Shown here: piece by piece, positions 37,192-51,657 of the stretch
Position numbering within the stretch: position 1 is the stretch's first letter
Layout of the letters: every line of letters begins with the position of its first letter
Source: Condylostoma magnum
Taxonomy: Eukaryota > Ciliophora > Heterotrichea > Heterotrichida > Condylostomatidae
Reading direction: 5' to 3'
DNA: 64,000 nucleotides
Assembly: GCA_920105805.1 (NCBI GenBank)
Contig: CAKKTI010000008.1
Coordinates: forward strand, 1 to 64,000
Translations under genes and position numbers: made by a program
Notes under the pieces: model-generated
What the model was told of the DNA's origin: nothing
What the model saw: only the letters and a program-made list of their open reading frames with translations
Databases searched by the model: none

Positions 37192-40100
37192 TATCTCTAG
37201 AATCGGTTAAATCATCATCATCATCAAAATCATCGCTCTCATCATAAAAATAATTTTACATTTATTCTTCATCATCAGACGGCCATGGCTTAGCAAGTTC
37301 AATAGCCGACTTGTACTTTCTTTCATAGTCAATTTCAGACTCCTCCTCATCCTCCGCCTCTGACTCAGCCTCGCTTCCTGAAACAGTTACACTCTAAGAC
37401 CCCTACTCATGCAACTCCTCAGTGAACTATATGGACCCATTGACTCTGTTAAGCCAGGGTGCCTCAGGTTTGAATGCTATATTGCTAAGATCGAAAAACT
37501 GCATAACTCATGACTCCACTTTAAATTCCATACTATTAGCACTAGCAATTGGAAGCTAGAAGGAAGGTCTAAGTAATATTGGCTTGTTTTCATCTATTAT
37601 TACAGTACTCAGTGGAAACTTCTGCGCGTAAGGGCTGTTGGAGGCAAATGGGGTTAATTACACCTCGGCTTGTTCATCTAGGTATAGGCTGACAGTTTCT
37701 TGGTCGTATTTAAAACCTTCTGTTATGAGTTCTTTAGCGTTGTTTTCCTCATCAAAGGTTAGTAGTAGTAGTCCCATTAATAAAAGAATTTTTCCTTTAT
37801 CTGGCCCTTTTACTAGTCCTAAGATGTTTTGGAGGGTCATGGCGGCTTTTTCGTAGTTTTGTTTCATTATATAGCATAGGGCAATGTTGTATATTCCTTC
37901 AACCTGTGATTCTGAGTCATTGTCTGCTTCTCATGTTCTGTATGCGTTTTCTTGTTGCTGTCTGTTGGAAAGGTAGATCTTAAACTCAGCTATTGCTTTT
38001 TGGTACTCCTAAGCGAAAAACATTATTATTCCTCTATACCAGTGTACATCTCGGGACTATACAATTTGTCCATTTCTACTGAGCATTTTAGCAAGATTTT
38101 ATAACGACTGATTGATTGCTTATCTATCAGTTATGTTCACATTCTTTAAAATTGTCAAAAATTCTTTGTCGTACTGAATGCCAGGCTCATTTTTACTAAG
38201 ACTCCAAGCCTCTTCTAAATCCTCAAATGCTCTTTCTATATCACCTATACATAGATAGCATTTCGCCCGAGAGTATAAAGCCTTTAGGTCCTTTTATAAC
38301 TCGTTTGCATTCGTGTAAGCTTGAATAGCATCTTCTATTCTTCCGGTTATATATAACAAGTCTCCAGCATGAACATGCGCTTGTACATCCTCAGGGTTAT
38401 TTAAAATCAGCTTTTAAAAGTCTTCGAAGGCTAAATTAGTGTCCTCCATCATAACCGCGCATCTTCCTCTAAAATAGTAAGCTTATGCTAGGTTTTCGTC
38501 TAATTAAATTGCTATTGAGAAATCTTACAAGGCGTCTTTGTATAATTTTAAGTAAGAATAGCAAAGTCCTCTTGCCATATAGTGGCAAGGCATATTATCC
38601 TCGGCCTTATCTATTGCTAACTCAATATCAGGAATGGCCTCAACTGGCTTTTCTAGTAAATAGCTTAAAAGGCCTCTGAAGAAGTACAGTTCAGCCTCTG
38701 AGTCTCTTAGTTTTATGCAACTATCTATAAGACACTTAGCTTCATTCAGTATTTTCTTATGCTGTTGTTTAGGAGATTTCGACATGTGCTAAACCATTAA
38801 AACAGCTGCGAATGATATTGGTTCTGTATTTTGACTAAAGTTCTTTTATGCACTTTAGAAAGAAGCTGTTGATTTTTCTATTTCTCCTTTGTTCCCTTGC
38901 ACAATACCCTGACATACCAGTTTATTATAGTGTGAAGCCTTATCTATACATTTCCCCAATTTCTTTATTGAGTGAAAATCTCTTAGTGCGTTTTCATACT
39001 GCCCAGATGCTGCATATCCATAAGCCCTGCAGGCCAAGCAGATGTCTAAATGCTCTCTTATAGGTTGAGGCTTGTTTTTAATCAATTTACTTAAATTTTG
39101 AATTCCCTCCTTGTACTTTTTCTTCATTAAATTAATTACAGCTTCTGCATAACTGTATAAAATATTTTAATCCTTTACACTTACATTGGCGTCAATAGAC
39201 CGCTAGAAGGTATGCGTAGCCCCGTAGAAATCTCTCTGTTTTATTTTGATAGCTCCTATATAATAAATAGAGTACCCAATGTACTTCTTATCAGCCGTGT
39301 CATGTTTGATTGCCTGTTCAAATGATAGTGCAGATTCAGTATAATTTCCTTTATCATACATAATAACTCCTTGTTGATAGAAAGCCTCAGGATTATCCCC
39401 CTGGTTCTATACATATTTCTAGTAATCATCCAAGGCTTTTTCTTTGTTTCCTAGTTACAGCCATAATCTAGCTCTTTTTATCAAACCGGTTAATTCCCCA
39501 CCTGGGCAGGAAATTGCAACGGTTATTGCCTATAATGCACTTTTAGTATTCCCTAAGCCTAGCAAAGAGTCAGTAAGTCCTATATAAGCAGAGAAGTAGT
39601 TAGGGTTAAGGCTTATTACCTTGTAGAAATCAGTTAAAGCTCTATCCCAACGCTTTTGTTTATTAAAGATTTAAGCTCGGGTAATATACCCCTCTACGTA
39701 CTTCGGAAACTTTACTAGTCCTTTTCCCAACTGCCTAATAGCAGTTTACAAATCATTCACTGCTACATAACACATTGCAATTGCTACATATAACTGCTAA
39801 TCATACACAGGATTAAGCCTTTACACCTCAAGCAAGTCAGGCAATGCATTTTTGTGTTGCTTTAAGTACATAAAGCACACAGCTTTATTATACCTTCCAT
39901 CAATATTATAAAAATCATCCTTTAAAGCTCTTTTATATAGCTAAATGGCTGTCTAATAATGATTTTGTTACATTTCATGATTAGCCTTTTCCATAATTTA
40001 CGATGCAACTTCCCTTTTACTGAGCTCTTCGAGCTCATTGGGACCCGGATGCCCATTATCCAGCTTACTAGACGATCTTAAGCTTCTGTTCCTAGAAACT

Positions 40101-40345
40101 GAAATTCTACGGCTATTTTCTGCAATTGAAGAGTTTCTAGACCGATTCTACGAAGAAATGCGCTTTCTTCTAATCCTTTAGGTGCTTTGATCATTATAGC
40201 TAATAAAGGATTTGTTAGAGTTTGGCGGACGTCGTTTATGAGGGGTTGCCTTGGCTCTTAAGGTAGTATTTGCTCTTTTATGTGACTATCTAGGCCTAGC
40301 ACTCTCGATCAAGGAGAAAATTGGTTATTATCCTCGAATTGACAT
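37148..40345 (-). CDS. Large tetratricopeptide-repeat protein
   Basis: The 1,065-residue protein has no frame break. The N-terminus is basic and Ser/Arg-rich (RIRRKRISSQNRSRNSS). From about residue 130 at least a dozen TPRs follow, e.g. YQTAIQLYKRALKDDFYNID, YFSAYIGLTDSLLGLGN, ALYSRAKCYLCIGDIERAF. The C-terminal 130 residues are acidic, with DESDDFDDDDDLTDS. It ends KRIDELCSSFD TAG at 37148; beyond it no coding character is seen. TPR arrays are protein-binding scaffolds, common in ciliary and chaperone complexes. It starts 40 bp after the PX gene's stop on the same strand. Confidence 0.85.
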
Positions 40346-40384
40346 TTATTAATTCAAATTTTAGTAGGTTTTTAAACGTTGTTA

Positions 40385-41812
40385 TTAAATTAAGGTTTGT
40401 ATATTAGCTAGTTCTACGGCTAGGTTAACCCAGATTAAGTGGTGGTAAGTATGGTGGTTTTATAGGAGCTTGCAGAGATCTGTGAAATTTTTGGCTTGTT
40501 TCTGAACTTCTTAATTAGAGTATTTCTCGAATTCAGTGTCTATTTACATGTTTATGTACGCGAATTAGTCGTGTAAATTCTATGCTTCTTTTGATTAGGT
40601 ATAGCACATTAGGGAAAATGCCAACTGTTTGTCTTTTGTGATGTAGTTTTGATCTGAGGGAAAGTCTTAAGGGCGGATTTCTCAGTTTTGGATAGGAGCG
40701 GAATTTCATAGTTTTTCTTTTTAATTTAGGAGTTTTTAGTAGAATTTTTCAGATTTGAAGAACCTTTAGTCTCGTTCTTTTATCATACTCTTTATACACT
40801 GGATTGAACCAATGATAGTTTTGGAGTTTTAGGTAAAATACTCTTTAATATACAATTATTCAGTGTTTTATAATTATTTTCATTAGTGCAAACTATCACC
40901 AATGTTTTTATAAAGCATTACGTTAGAATGTTTAGTGTAGAACCTTTCTTCAGATATTGATAAATTTGTATACATGTTGCCTAACTTCTCTAGTATGTAC
41001 TCAATTTCTGAGTATTTCTTTACGAGCTGATTACTTAATTGTCGTATTCTTTTGTGGGTTTATTCAGATTAATTCAGATATTCCACTAAATTTTAGTTCT
41101 ATTTTCCATCTATTTTATTATTGCATAGAACTTCCCCAGTTTCTGATAAAACTTAGCTTATGTTATTAATTTCTTGAGCTTTAAACTTTTTCTTAAAATC
41201 ACAGAAATAGTCTTCTTCTTGTAAAAATTCTACTAAAACAGATGAGGTGCGTAATATTTTAATAGAGATTATATCATTCATCATCTCCTATAGTACTTTT
41301 AAATGTATACTGCATTAAGGGTCATCAGCACTTTTACAGTTTTTAGGTAGATTAGGAGGTAATAGAATATCTTAAAACATTTTACCCAGAGTTTACCTTA
41401 ATCAAATAAAATCGCTGTACTTTCTATTAACTTATCAGTTGCACGGAGAAGTTTTTATGGTAAATCAAGTTTCCTTTCCACCGAATAGTCCTTATGATAC
41501 AGTTTAAGGATTATATATTTCTACCTAAGGATTTTCAATTAAGTAGAAAGTTGTTTCCATTACTTAGCAAACTGGTATTGTATAATATTACTCCTATATT
41601 GTATTTAGACCTTTATATTAACTTTAAAATTCTTTCACAAGCTCCTCGAGCTACTCAAAATTCCAATTATCTACATCTTTACTTCCCTTTTGCTCTATAT
41701 AATACTTAAAAGTTGCTGGTTAGTATCCTTTGTCTTATATTTCAGACTTTAAGTAGTTTTACTTTTATCGGGTTATTAGTTAGCTTAGATCTTCTTGGTC
41801 TAATTAATCCAT
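40385..41812 (-). CDS. PX-domain protein, sorting-nexin-like
   Basis: The 475-residue protein starts MDQLDQEDLSQLITRQKQ. A PX phosphoinositide-binding domain spans about residues 85-190: ETWFTIKTSPCNW, RKYSDFIWLRQTLGKMF and LLPPNLPKN, which match the RRYSDF.WLR and PP.P.K motifs. The following 270 residues are helical and Gln/Lys-rich (RIRQLSNQLVKKYSEIEYI), as in PX-BAR sorting nexins. It ends TLI TAA TAA. A role at endosomal or phagosomal membranes is inferred from family. Confidence 0.78.
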
Positions 41813-42432
41813 TTTATTATATTTCTTTTTTAAGGAAACTTGTGTAGCTCTGATGAGTTAGCAGAAATAGATGTTGTAAGAAAGTGAATTTATTCATCCT
41901 ATTTCCGTAAAATTTAAAGCTTGTTTTATATTTAAATTTTGATCTGCCTCTTTGTTAAAATGGTCAATTATATATTTAGGAGTTATTCATAGAATATATA
42001 GTTGATTATGATATAGTAAATCTGTTTTTTGTATTACTCTATGTTAGAGATAAATTATCTGTTGATTATTAACAATAACTTAATTGATATAGATATGTTC
42101 TGATCTATTTTAAGATTCTTATGTATAAAATTAGAAATTATTTTCATATAGTAAATAGTAATAAAATATGTTTAAATATTAAGTTATGTGACTATTCATA
42201 GGGCAAAAGAATTATTCATTGACTAATAAAAATCAATTTATATATGTTAAAATATCTAATAATGCAGAAATTAATACTGCTTTTTAAATTCTCCTAGATA
42301 ATGCTCTTTAAATTTCAAAGTTTTAACTCTAATAAAATTGTAAAGTATCTATGTTATCTTCAATCTAGTATAAAGATTATACAATCAAAACATTGTTATT
42401 TTCTAATAATACCATATTTCTAGTATTAAATA
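41813..42432. other. Intergenic region between divergent PX and ARMC9 genes
   Basis: About 620 bp, very AT-rich. No coding-like translation on either strand. Being between divergent starts it should hold both promoters; it is the longest gene-free stretch in the right half of the window. No RNA gene or repeat recognised. Confidence 0.4.
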
Positions 42433-44277
42433 ATGTAAGCACAGGCTATTTAGTTAGTACAAGATTTCCTTTCAAGTAAAGGTTTTAGCAACACCTTATA
42501 ATGTTTTAAAGTAATACTTACTCAGAGAGAGTTATCAGCTCCTAAAAACTAAACAGCGCTAGAAGCGCTACTAAAGCTATTACAGTACGGAGATATTGAA
42601 AATTTCTTTAAAATATGAGAAATTGAAGTACCAGAGGATATAAGGAATTCACCAGAAGGTACTAGAATTGCATTTCATTGTAGAGTATTTTTGTCTATAT
42701 ACCCAATACATCAAATCAACAAAAACCAAGATCAAGAGTTATTTAAGCAAAGAATGGAATCATTTAGAATGTATCTAGATGCCAAAGGAGCCGAGCTATC
42801 AAAAAGTCACGATCTTTTAAACTTTTACGCTCTTCCATATATTCCAAATGCTTCACAACATCCTTCGTTTCATGAAATATTTTAAAAAGAGTGGTTTTTG
42901 GACTTAAAAAGCAGAATCTAATCCCTATTTGGGTAGAACAACTCTTAGTAATAACCATAAATTTTCAAGTTATTACAACAAGCTGATAATCCCTAGAAAA
43001 AATTAGAGTAAGAAATGAGAAGAGCCAGACAGAGAGCAAGATAGGCAGAGGAGAAAGCTAATTAATATTACAACACCTCCAAATCTGCTCTTGAATCTTT
43101 AAACAACTTATACTAAGCAGTGCTCCAGGCAAGATAAGGAACTCCAATAAGTCAAAGATTACTACAAGAAGTTAAGGGTAAATTACTACAATACAATACT
43201 TTAGTTCCACAATCTGAGCAATAGGACAGCAGTGACTATAACTATGCTCTTATTATCTAAGATTTAAAGAAACTATAAGACCCTCACCAATTATCCGCTC
43301 TATTGCAGGCTTTACGATGAGAAATAACCCGCTAAAAGGCCTCAATAAAGCGTAAATTCCTATAAAACTTTATAAACCTAAATATTTTATGCACACAGCC
43401 TCCCCATGACGGTCTTTTAGATAGATTACTAAACAGCCAGTAAATGGTCCAAGAATATACACTAAGACTTTTAAGTGCAATTGCATCAGAGCCAATAGGC
43501 CGTTAATACCTGTTATAAAAGCAAGAACTTGTAAGAAATCTAACAAATTTGATGGTTTAGTAAAAAGAAGACACAGAAATAAGAAAACACTGCCTTGGAA
43601 CACTTCAAAAGTTGTCCCTAAGGAAAAACGCGTAGATTACGATGATTCAATGCGGTGTACTTACATGACTAGTTAATATTCTAAAATAATCAAATCAGAT
43701 AAGCCCTTATTCCCTAGAGTATGGGGCAGCTTTGCTAATGAACCTATCATTACAATCATAGGGAAAATAACAGCTAGAAGCAATAAATCCCTTATAACTG
43801 TTAATGACTTTTATGGAGTACCCAAATCTACAGATAAGAACCTATATACACGGCACCCTTTACTCCTTACTGACTAAAAACTTCTTTAAAAACTTTGCTA
43901 GGTAAATAAACCTAGAAGCTCGTGTAAACCAGTGTATGAGAAATGCAGATGAGTCTATATATCGTTAACTGGATTTTATAAAGCGGTAATTGTACGCCCC
44001 TGAGTAAAATTCAAGTGGCTCTGAAAGTGAGGAAGAAGATTTACCGGAAGAAGTAAACGATGCTGACCCTGAGGATGATGATATAGATGATATTATATAA
44101 ATTCCAGGTATATTAACAGGGAAAGATCTATTACGACAGAAATACAGCAAAAACGACTTGAATATAATAAATTTAGAAGAAGAATAATTAAATAATAGAT
44201 AGATTCAACGATCTTTTCAGAATATATCAGGAAACGGGTTACTTAGTGGGAGATACAGGAGAAGTAATAATAATTGA
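42433..44277 (+). CDS. armc9: ARMC9 homolog (LisH and armadillo-repeat protein)
   Basis: The 614-residue protein starts MQAQAIQLVQDFLSSKGF, the LisH region. A block at about 55-165 matches ARMC9 closely: LLQYGDIENFFKIWE, FHCRVFLSIYPIH, then YLDAKGAELSKSHDLLNFYA and IPNASQHPSFHEIF. A helical linker and armadillo-like repeats follow (CGVLTWLVNILKQSNQ, EYGAALLMNLSLQS). The C-terminus is acidic (SGSESEEEDLPEEVND). ARMC9 is a basal-body and ciliary-base protein; human mutations cause Joubert syndrome. The stop is taken as TGA at 44275, three bases before the convergent IP3R stop; reading on reaches another TGA at 44359. Confidence 0.88.
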
Positions 44278-44280
44278 TTA

Positions 44281-47200
44281 CTAACTACGCGTAAAATCAG
44301 TCGGGAAGAAGCTAATGTCTCTGGTTTATAAGCAAATCTTTGCATGTCTCTCCAATCCTGAACAATCTTCAATATTTTTTTGGTTGATGTATATGATAAA
44401 CGCAAAATATGCATGAACATTGTGTTCTTTTAGTATATGTCGCTCTTAGCCATACCCCTTGGAATCTATGCTCATTCACTTCTCTCCGCATATCATACAG
44501 TAATTTTTCTTCCAGTGTTGCAGTATATTCAACTCATCTCTTAGTTCTGAAAAAGTGTCAATGATTATCCCAAATATAATAGATAGTAGTAAATTAGTGA
44601 TTATTATAAAAAATACAAAATCATATATAACTCGCTCTATATAATTATTGTCATTTGATTCTGGCTTATTAAGAGCTTCTCCCAGTCCTCCCCCTTATCT
44701 TATTCCAAAATTTATAGTGGATTAGTAACATTCAATCAAATCTCCGCAGTATGTGTTGAAATCCCCATCTCCATTATCAACAAAATCTTAGTCAAATTCC
44801 CCTAGAGCAATAACTGCTAGTATCCACAGTATTATCAATCCGAATAAAATTGCAAGGAATAATTGCTTTATGTTTTAAGTAATTGCTCTAAGGATATTTA
44901 CTAGCTCTTAAGAACGTTTTAGTATATCTAGTAAAAGAAGACTGTAATATGCCGGATTTACCGCTGCTATAATTGACAAAGCAATGTAAAACAGTAAGTA
45001 AATAACTTCTTTATCTATCAATATACATATTATTTTAGTCTTCAGGCCTATATTTTGAATCCGTGCTAAATTAATTTATTCAACACTTTCAATTTTTAAA
45101 AGCTCTATAAACTTATTGTAGTACTCTTTAAGAATATAGGCCATATTATGCTCTAAATTAACAACTTTCTTCATTTTCAATGCATTATATGATTGCATCC
45201 TCTATGCTATAATTATTGGTCAGTATTCTATAATATAAAATGTCATTCCTAGTAATATTAGGAATAATTAAATGGCACCTATAGTCTCAACAAAATAAAA
45301 AACATCGTTATTTCTTTCTATAAAGTTTTCTGATTTTTTAAGGGATGTAAGAAGACTGAAATTTATAATAAACACTAAAACCAAAGCTATATTGTAAGTT
45401 TATATTCATTTTCCTTACATTTTACTATACCACTTAGACTACAGTTATTATCTGTAATCCATTTCAAGGGTCAGTATAGACGCCTGGTCTATAAGATTCT
45501 CTAGTTAAGCTTAACGAGAGGGTTCTTGTACATCTTATATCAGATTTAAAGCTGAAGCATTTGAAAGATATTTGCATTTCTCAGGTATACTGAAATATAG
45601 CTCCTCAGGGCTCCCTTCATTCAAAATCTGAATATATCCTATATAAGATAAAAAGTAATGATAGGCGTTATTTAAAGGCTTAAATGGTCCTCTACAGAAT
45701 TTCTCAAATTTACTTTCAGCTAACAGGTTTTCCTGATACCTCAAATTGTTCAATCCTCGGTGATTCGGTAGTTTTTAGCTTATTTTTATCAATAGAATAG
45801 TTAGTTTGATTCCAACCTCTCTTAATAAAACGTTTTTTTAGCTATTCTGCATATACATTGCATAGATACCCTCTATAACTTAAATCATGTAGTCAATGTC
45901 CATTATCCTAATAAAGGTTTTGTATATGGTATAAGAAGCATTGCCTTCAAACAAAACTAAAAGCAATTCTAGTAAATTTGAGAAAAGTTCAAGCTAAAAG
46001 TTTTACAGTTTTTGGCTGAGATCATAGAATAGCGCATTAACAGTGAAATAGAAATCAACACTTTACCCTATCAAATTTTAGTTATCAACACAAGGCCCAG
46101 TTGCAAACTCTATCATAGTAAGTATACAATTTTAGATAATAGATTTGAATTCTTATATACAAAATAAAGCTTAAATATCGCCTTTTAGGATAGTATTAAA
46201 TGTATTAAGAACACATCGGACTAGATTAACTGATCCCCTTTCGGCATTGAATTGCTGTTGTATGTCTATAACTAGTTAATTTCTTACATAATTTTAAGCG
46301 TTTAGATGACAATTGTCACAAAAAGCACTCAGGAGTTAAAGCTGTTTTACACACTCTTATTAGGACAATGTCATTCCTTTTAAAAGCTTCTTAGTATATT
46401 GAACCCTACTAACGTATTTTAGCATATGCTTAGTAAGCCCAAATCCTGTTTTAGGGACAATCTTTTATAAGTAATTTATTCTGGATACTGAGCTTTGCAA
46501 ACATCTATTGATTCTTTGTATAAACTTATAAGTTATTGTAAAGTTCTCGTATAGTTGGACTATTATTTAATCTCTAAACTCTTTTGATTGTTAAACAAGT
46601 ACGTGAATAAGGATCTCATAGGCAATCAGCTTTTCTCTCAAGTTAAAAGAGGAAGATAAAAAGTCTAAAATCTTTTATACTAGTTTGGATTTAATAATTA
46701 TGTTATTCAAGGCTTAATTTTACTTTTATTATATTACTAAGTTCCGTCAGAATTTAAGGAATCTTTAACTGTAAAGAGGATTTCACATCATCCATAATGT
46801 AGATTTTAATAACATTAAAGTTTTATGCTCATATGTTTAGGCTTCATAGTAGTTATCTGCGACAGTTCTTAAACTTTTATCTGATAAAGCGCACAATTTA
46901 ATGTATTCTGTCTAAAATTTGATCTATTCATCAGTATTTTCTTAGTTATATTCGAAATAATTAATCAGACTTTCATTGTAGCCTTTTAAACAGTCTAATG
47001 ATTATTATTTAAATTGCTTAGTATTCATATTAGGTGTATTTAATGTTAGTTGATTGTTTACTTTATTATTTAAAGTATTCAATTTAAAGTATTTTTAAAC
47101 TAATTTAATTGCGTTTTCTTGCATATTTTCTACTGTATCTAGCGTTTAAATACATGATTTTATAAGTACAAGTACTTCATTTGCATCAAGATCGGCAGTT

Positions 47201-50200
47201 TCTTATAAAGCTTCTAATTTTTACTATAAGGCATTTAATAGTTATAATGCTCTTCAGATAATATCATCATTTGAAAAACATTTGAGTACTTACGGTAATA
47301 TTGTTATAATTCCAAGAGCCCCAAAATAAAAGGACTAAGAATCATACAAAAATAGTCAATTTTCCAATATTTCATCGTATACTATTGCTTTACCTTGTTT
47401 CATATAAGCTTAGGGCTATGATTTAAGAATTATTCCTTTATACAACCCCTTTTTTGCGTAATACAGAAGGGAATCACTGCTTTAAATACAATACTCTATA
47501 GAATCAAACATTAAACTAATGCAATAATCTATAATAGATGCTTCTAAGTTGTTAGTTGACGTGCTGCATTTGATAAAGCATTAATAGTACAATAATACAA
47601 TTTAACGCTTAAAATCCAATCTTGTTTATTTATGTATTCATTCATTCAAGGAAGTTTTCAGAAAACTGTTCTGCATATGTAATGTTACTTATTTATTATA
47701 GTACTAAGCATCGATAAGAACCTTAAATAGATTAGTTGCAGTATAAGGCTTCATATGCAAAGTAAAGTTAAGCTTTTACGTAAGAATTGTCTTAGAGATC
47801 ATCTATGCAATTAGTAATTAAAGCTGATTCTTGTTTCTTCCAGATTAATGGTAGCAAAGGGTTTAAATTCATCTAAATGCTCCTAAATAGTTTATAGCCT
47901 TTTATTCATCTGTTTGAATGCAATCTTCAGCTTATAATCCTTGGTATAACATAAACTACACTAGCTTTTTCATACTTCTTTGCTTTAAGTAAGAGAAATT
48001 ATGAATATTTAAAAGCAGATTTGGGAAATCTACTAAAATAGTATGGTAGGGCATTAAAACCATATACTAAAATTCTTTTCTATTGTATTAGTTCCGGAAT
48101 AAGTAAAGAATCATTAGATTTATTACATATGATAGTAGATTTATGTTTTTCTCATTTGCGTTTAAGAGCTTTTATTCCGGCATTTTATAAAGAAGTTGAT
48201 ATAATTTTAGTAATGCACCACCTAACCCTAAGTTATGAGATATCAATTGGAAAATTTAAAGCTATTCTATCCCTTAAGTTTTATATAACTCAGCATTATA
48301 AGCTACCTTCTTTATAAGTTCATACAACTAATTTATGTATTTTGAGTTAGTATAAAAACTAATATCCTTCTATAGTTTTTGCAGAAGAAAAGAATTGTTC
48401 ACAAAATACTAAATATCTTTTAAGCTTTTGACAAGATCAAGCTGATAGTTTTAGTTAAGAATAGTCTTTTATATAGATTTCTAAAGCTCTAAAAAGGGGC
48501 AAATTTTTAATCTTAAGTAAGTAAAATAGCTCATATTGAATCGTTAACCAGCCTGATTTAAAGCTAGAGCTCACTGATTAAACTCTATATTCATAATTTA
48601 AGGCTATTTAATAAACTCAATTTTTTTATCATTCAATAAGCTTCCTAGGCTTGTTTAAATTTCATTAAGTTTATTCTGTATATCGCTATCAGTTAACCCG
48701 TATCTGTGAATATTGAATAATTTGATGTTTTTAGAAAATTCGTGCAGTTCATCATCTATACTAGATTATTATTAAAAGGCCTTGATAAGTCTAAGCTATG
48801 TATAAAATTAATATATTTCTTCAGATACATACATTATATTAGAAATAATCTAGAATAACTACGCTAATTGGTGTCTTACAATTAAATCACCTTTCATAGC
48901 TTACCAAGCTTACCTTGTTTTAAAAGATACTCAATACCCAAATTTATTATCAGTTTTTCCGTATTTTATTAAGGCTTGAATACAGTAATTCACTATACTT
49001 ATTTCTACTTGATCTAGCAAGCTTTAGTTGATTAGCCTTTCGAACAGTGAAAAAATATTAATAAAAAGTGTCAAAAAGTTTTGTATTGGTTCTTCCATTT
49101 CTTAATAATCATCTAAATTCTTGAATGTTATAATAGATAACAGCATATTAATAATTTCCTTAGTTTATTTATCAACCTCCTAATAATTGGATGCATATTT
49201 GAACAAATCTTAGCTTTCTTCTAATTTTGTTAAATCTATTGTTTTATCCTTTAGCAAAACAGATAAAGGTGTTGTAGTTTCTTTAAAATGCAAATTCCCT
49301 ATAATTTCTAACAATACATACAATATTCTTCTTTGTATGTTTTGATTAAAGAGGGCTTATGCTAAATTTTAAACAGTAAGTTGGTTCTATTATACAAGAA
49401 ACACCTAAGCAGAATTACTAAAGCTTTTACCAATCAATGCAAATAATTTAAAAGCATTGTAAATATACTCACAATATTTAGGTAGTTTAGAAAGATACTC
49501 AAGATTAAAATACAAATCATCATCATGTTCCTGTAAGCTTGGATTTAATTCGACAAAATTACTATTTCTATGCTTTTTACTCTTTTAAAACTATACATAG
49601 ACTTAATGTTTACTAAATTTGATATTGAGTATTTAAAAGCCATTATCACTGTTTTAAATAAATTCTAGTATTTATTTTTCGTGGTTCATAGGAGCCCATT
49701 CACTGTTGCACAGATTGTAAATTAAGTTAATATAGCTGGTTTACTACTCAATATTATCTTCAGTTACTGTAGTAATATTTTAAAGCCAATTCTAGAAAAT
49801 ATCTGTATAAGGATTATCCAGTTTTTATTACGGAGAAGGCTTATTATTAATAAAAAATTCATTTATAATTCTACCAACCTGCAAGGTATAATTCCTTGAC
49901 AAATGATAAAGATCTTTTATCCTAGCTAGAATGTATTTACTTGATTATTAATTATCACTTATAATTTTGAATAAATTTTACCAAGAAAAGCTTACAATTT
50001 CATTAAAAATCTTCTAGAATTTCGGTTTCTAGTAAATATAATTCAAGAGTTCCTAGTATTCATCAAAGAAAATTATAGTGTTTAGAAAAATATTAGTAAA
50101 TCCTATACTAGACGTAATTTCTTACCGTTTTCTAAATTGCTCTACCGTCATACTATGCAGCAGTAGCCCAAATACCTTATAAGCCCTTTTAACGCATTTA

Positions 50201-51642
50201 AAACTAGTGTAATTAAAGGCTTTTTCAGCATCCTAAATTTCATAACTTGTTACTATTTGAATCAATTTTTTCAACTTTTAGTGGCTTTTTGCTATTTGTA
50301 TCAATTTCCAAGAGAACTTCACGTCTCTTCATTTTGGAGTGTAGACATCAAATCGCATTCCTGAGTAATACTAGTAAGAGTCAACTAGTTAAAGATTCAT
50401 TGTATAGCATTTTTGCTTTTTAAGCTATTCGATGTTATCTATTTCTTGCTTTGCATTTCAAGGAATCTTTATATCAAACTCACAAGATATATACTTCTTA
50501 CTTTCTAATGATAATAACATTAAATCAGACTTAGTGCTTATAGGTCCTCTATCAGCATAGTTTTAAGGGTTTATTAGCTAAAACCTGGAACTTAAGTTAG
50601 AAAATTACTGTAAAGTTAAATTTTAGTCAAGATAGTTTCCGTTTACTAGACACTTAATGTACACAACGTCATTTCACATAACCTGGCCACCTTTTAACTC
50701 ATTAAATGCCTTTTCAAATGTTCAAATTGAATTGAAGTCTAGTTTATCTGAGGTAAGAAAGGCATATTATGCTTCTTGTTAGGGGACTTCATCGTTATGC
50801 ACTGTTTTGCTATGAGTAATTATTAAATCAGTTTATTTGTTTTCTAGAATCACTGGAATACTATAATTGATTTTCGAGAAATCTAAATGTCCACTGTACT
50901 TTTTAAACTTTCATAGCATAGGAAAGAATACTCCAGAAACTTATGTACTTTATTCCCCCTGGTTGTTATTTTTCATAGGTGTAGCTCCTAAATAGTAGTT
51001 CAAATTTGACACTTTAAAATTCATGTATAAATTGTCCTAATATTTTACCTTTTGCCCTGATTTTCCTACTCTTGTAGTTGGTAATAAAGTCACAAACCCA
51101 GATTTCCCTGCTTTTCTATCCAGTTTTATATTTAACCCTGTAGACTCAGATAAAACAGTGCTAGAGTCAATATGAATCAATGCTCCACTGATAAGATGTC
51201 TTAATTATATCTAATCTCCAAAAAATACCGGTGTACCTTCAAATTCATCACTGAGTTTAATAGCTTCTTTTGCCCATACATTACTTTAGCTTTTTTGGTC
51301 TAACTATTAATTAAATCTAAAAGTCTGTTCTACCTTGAAAAGCCCTGGTAAGAATTCTGTTCCTAGTTCTCTTTTAGTAATCATTTTCAATTAGGTGTTT
51401 TTAATACCATTTCCGCATAAAAATAAATTGTAGTCTTACGGGCCTGATAAATCATGCTATTCCTTTATTGAGTTTTTGTCTAGACTTTATGCAAAATGTT
51501 ATACATATGCGAAATCATATGGTATTCAAATTAGAATGATATCCCCGTATTCAACCTACTCTTACTCTAATGCTATTTCCTCTTCATCCTCATCAAAAAA
51601 CACACTATCCTTTTACTACAACTCTAACTCAATTTAATCCAT
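44281..51642 (-). CDS. itpr: IP3-receptor-like calcium release channel
   Basis: About 2,450 residues, close to the family length of 2,700. The N-terminus (MDQIELELQQKDSV) leads into ligand-binding/MIR-like sequence (FFGDQIQLRHLISGALIHID). RIH-type helical repeats follow (GLLLHSMTVEQFRKRQE). The C-terminus has six membrane segments and the pore signature FGIRQGGGLGEALNKP, then RVIYDFVFFIIITN, LSIIFGIIIDTFSELRD and the zinc-like CMICG...HILKEHN motif. It would release calcium from internal stores. The frame shifts between about 47880 and 47570 and then returns, so two short introns or an assembly error lie there. It ends DFTRS TAG TAA. The start is 15 bp after the eL6 stop. Confidence 0.9.
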
Positions 51643-51657
51643 TTAACTAATAATTAC

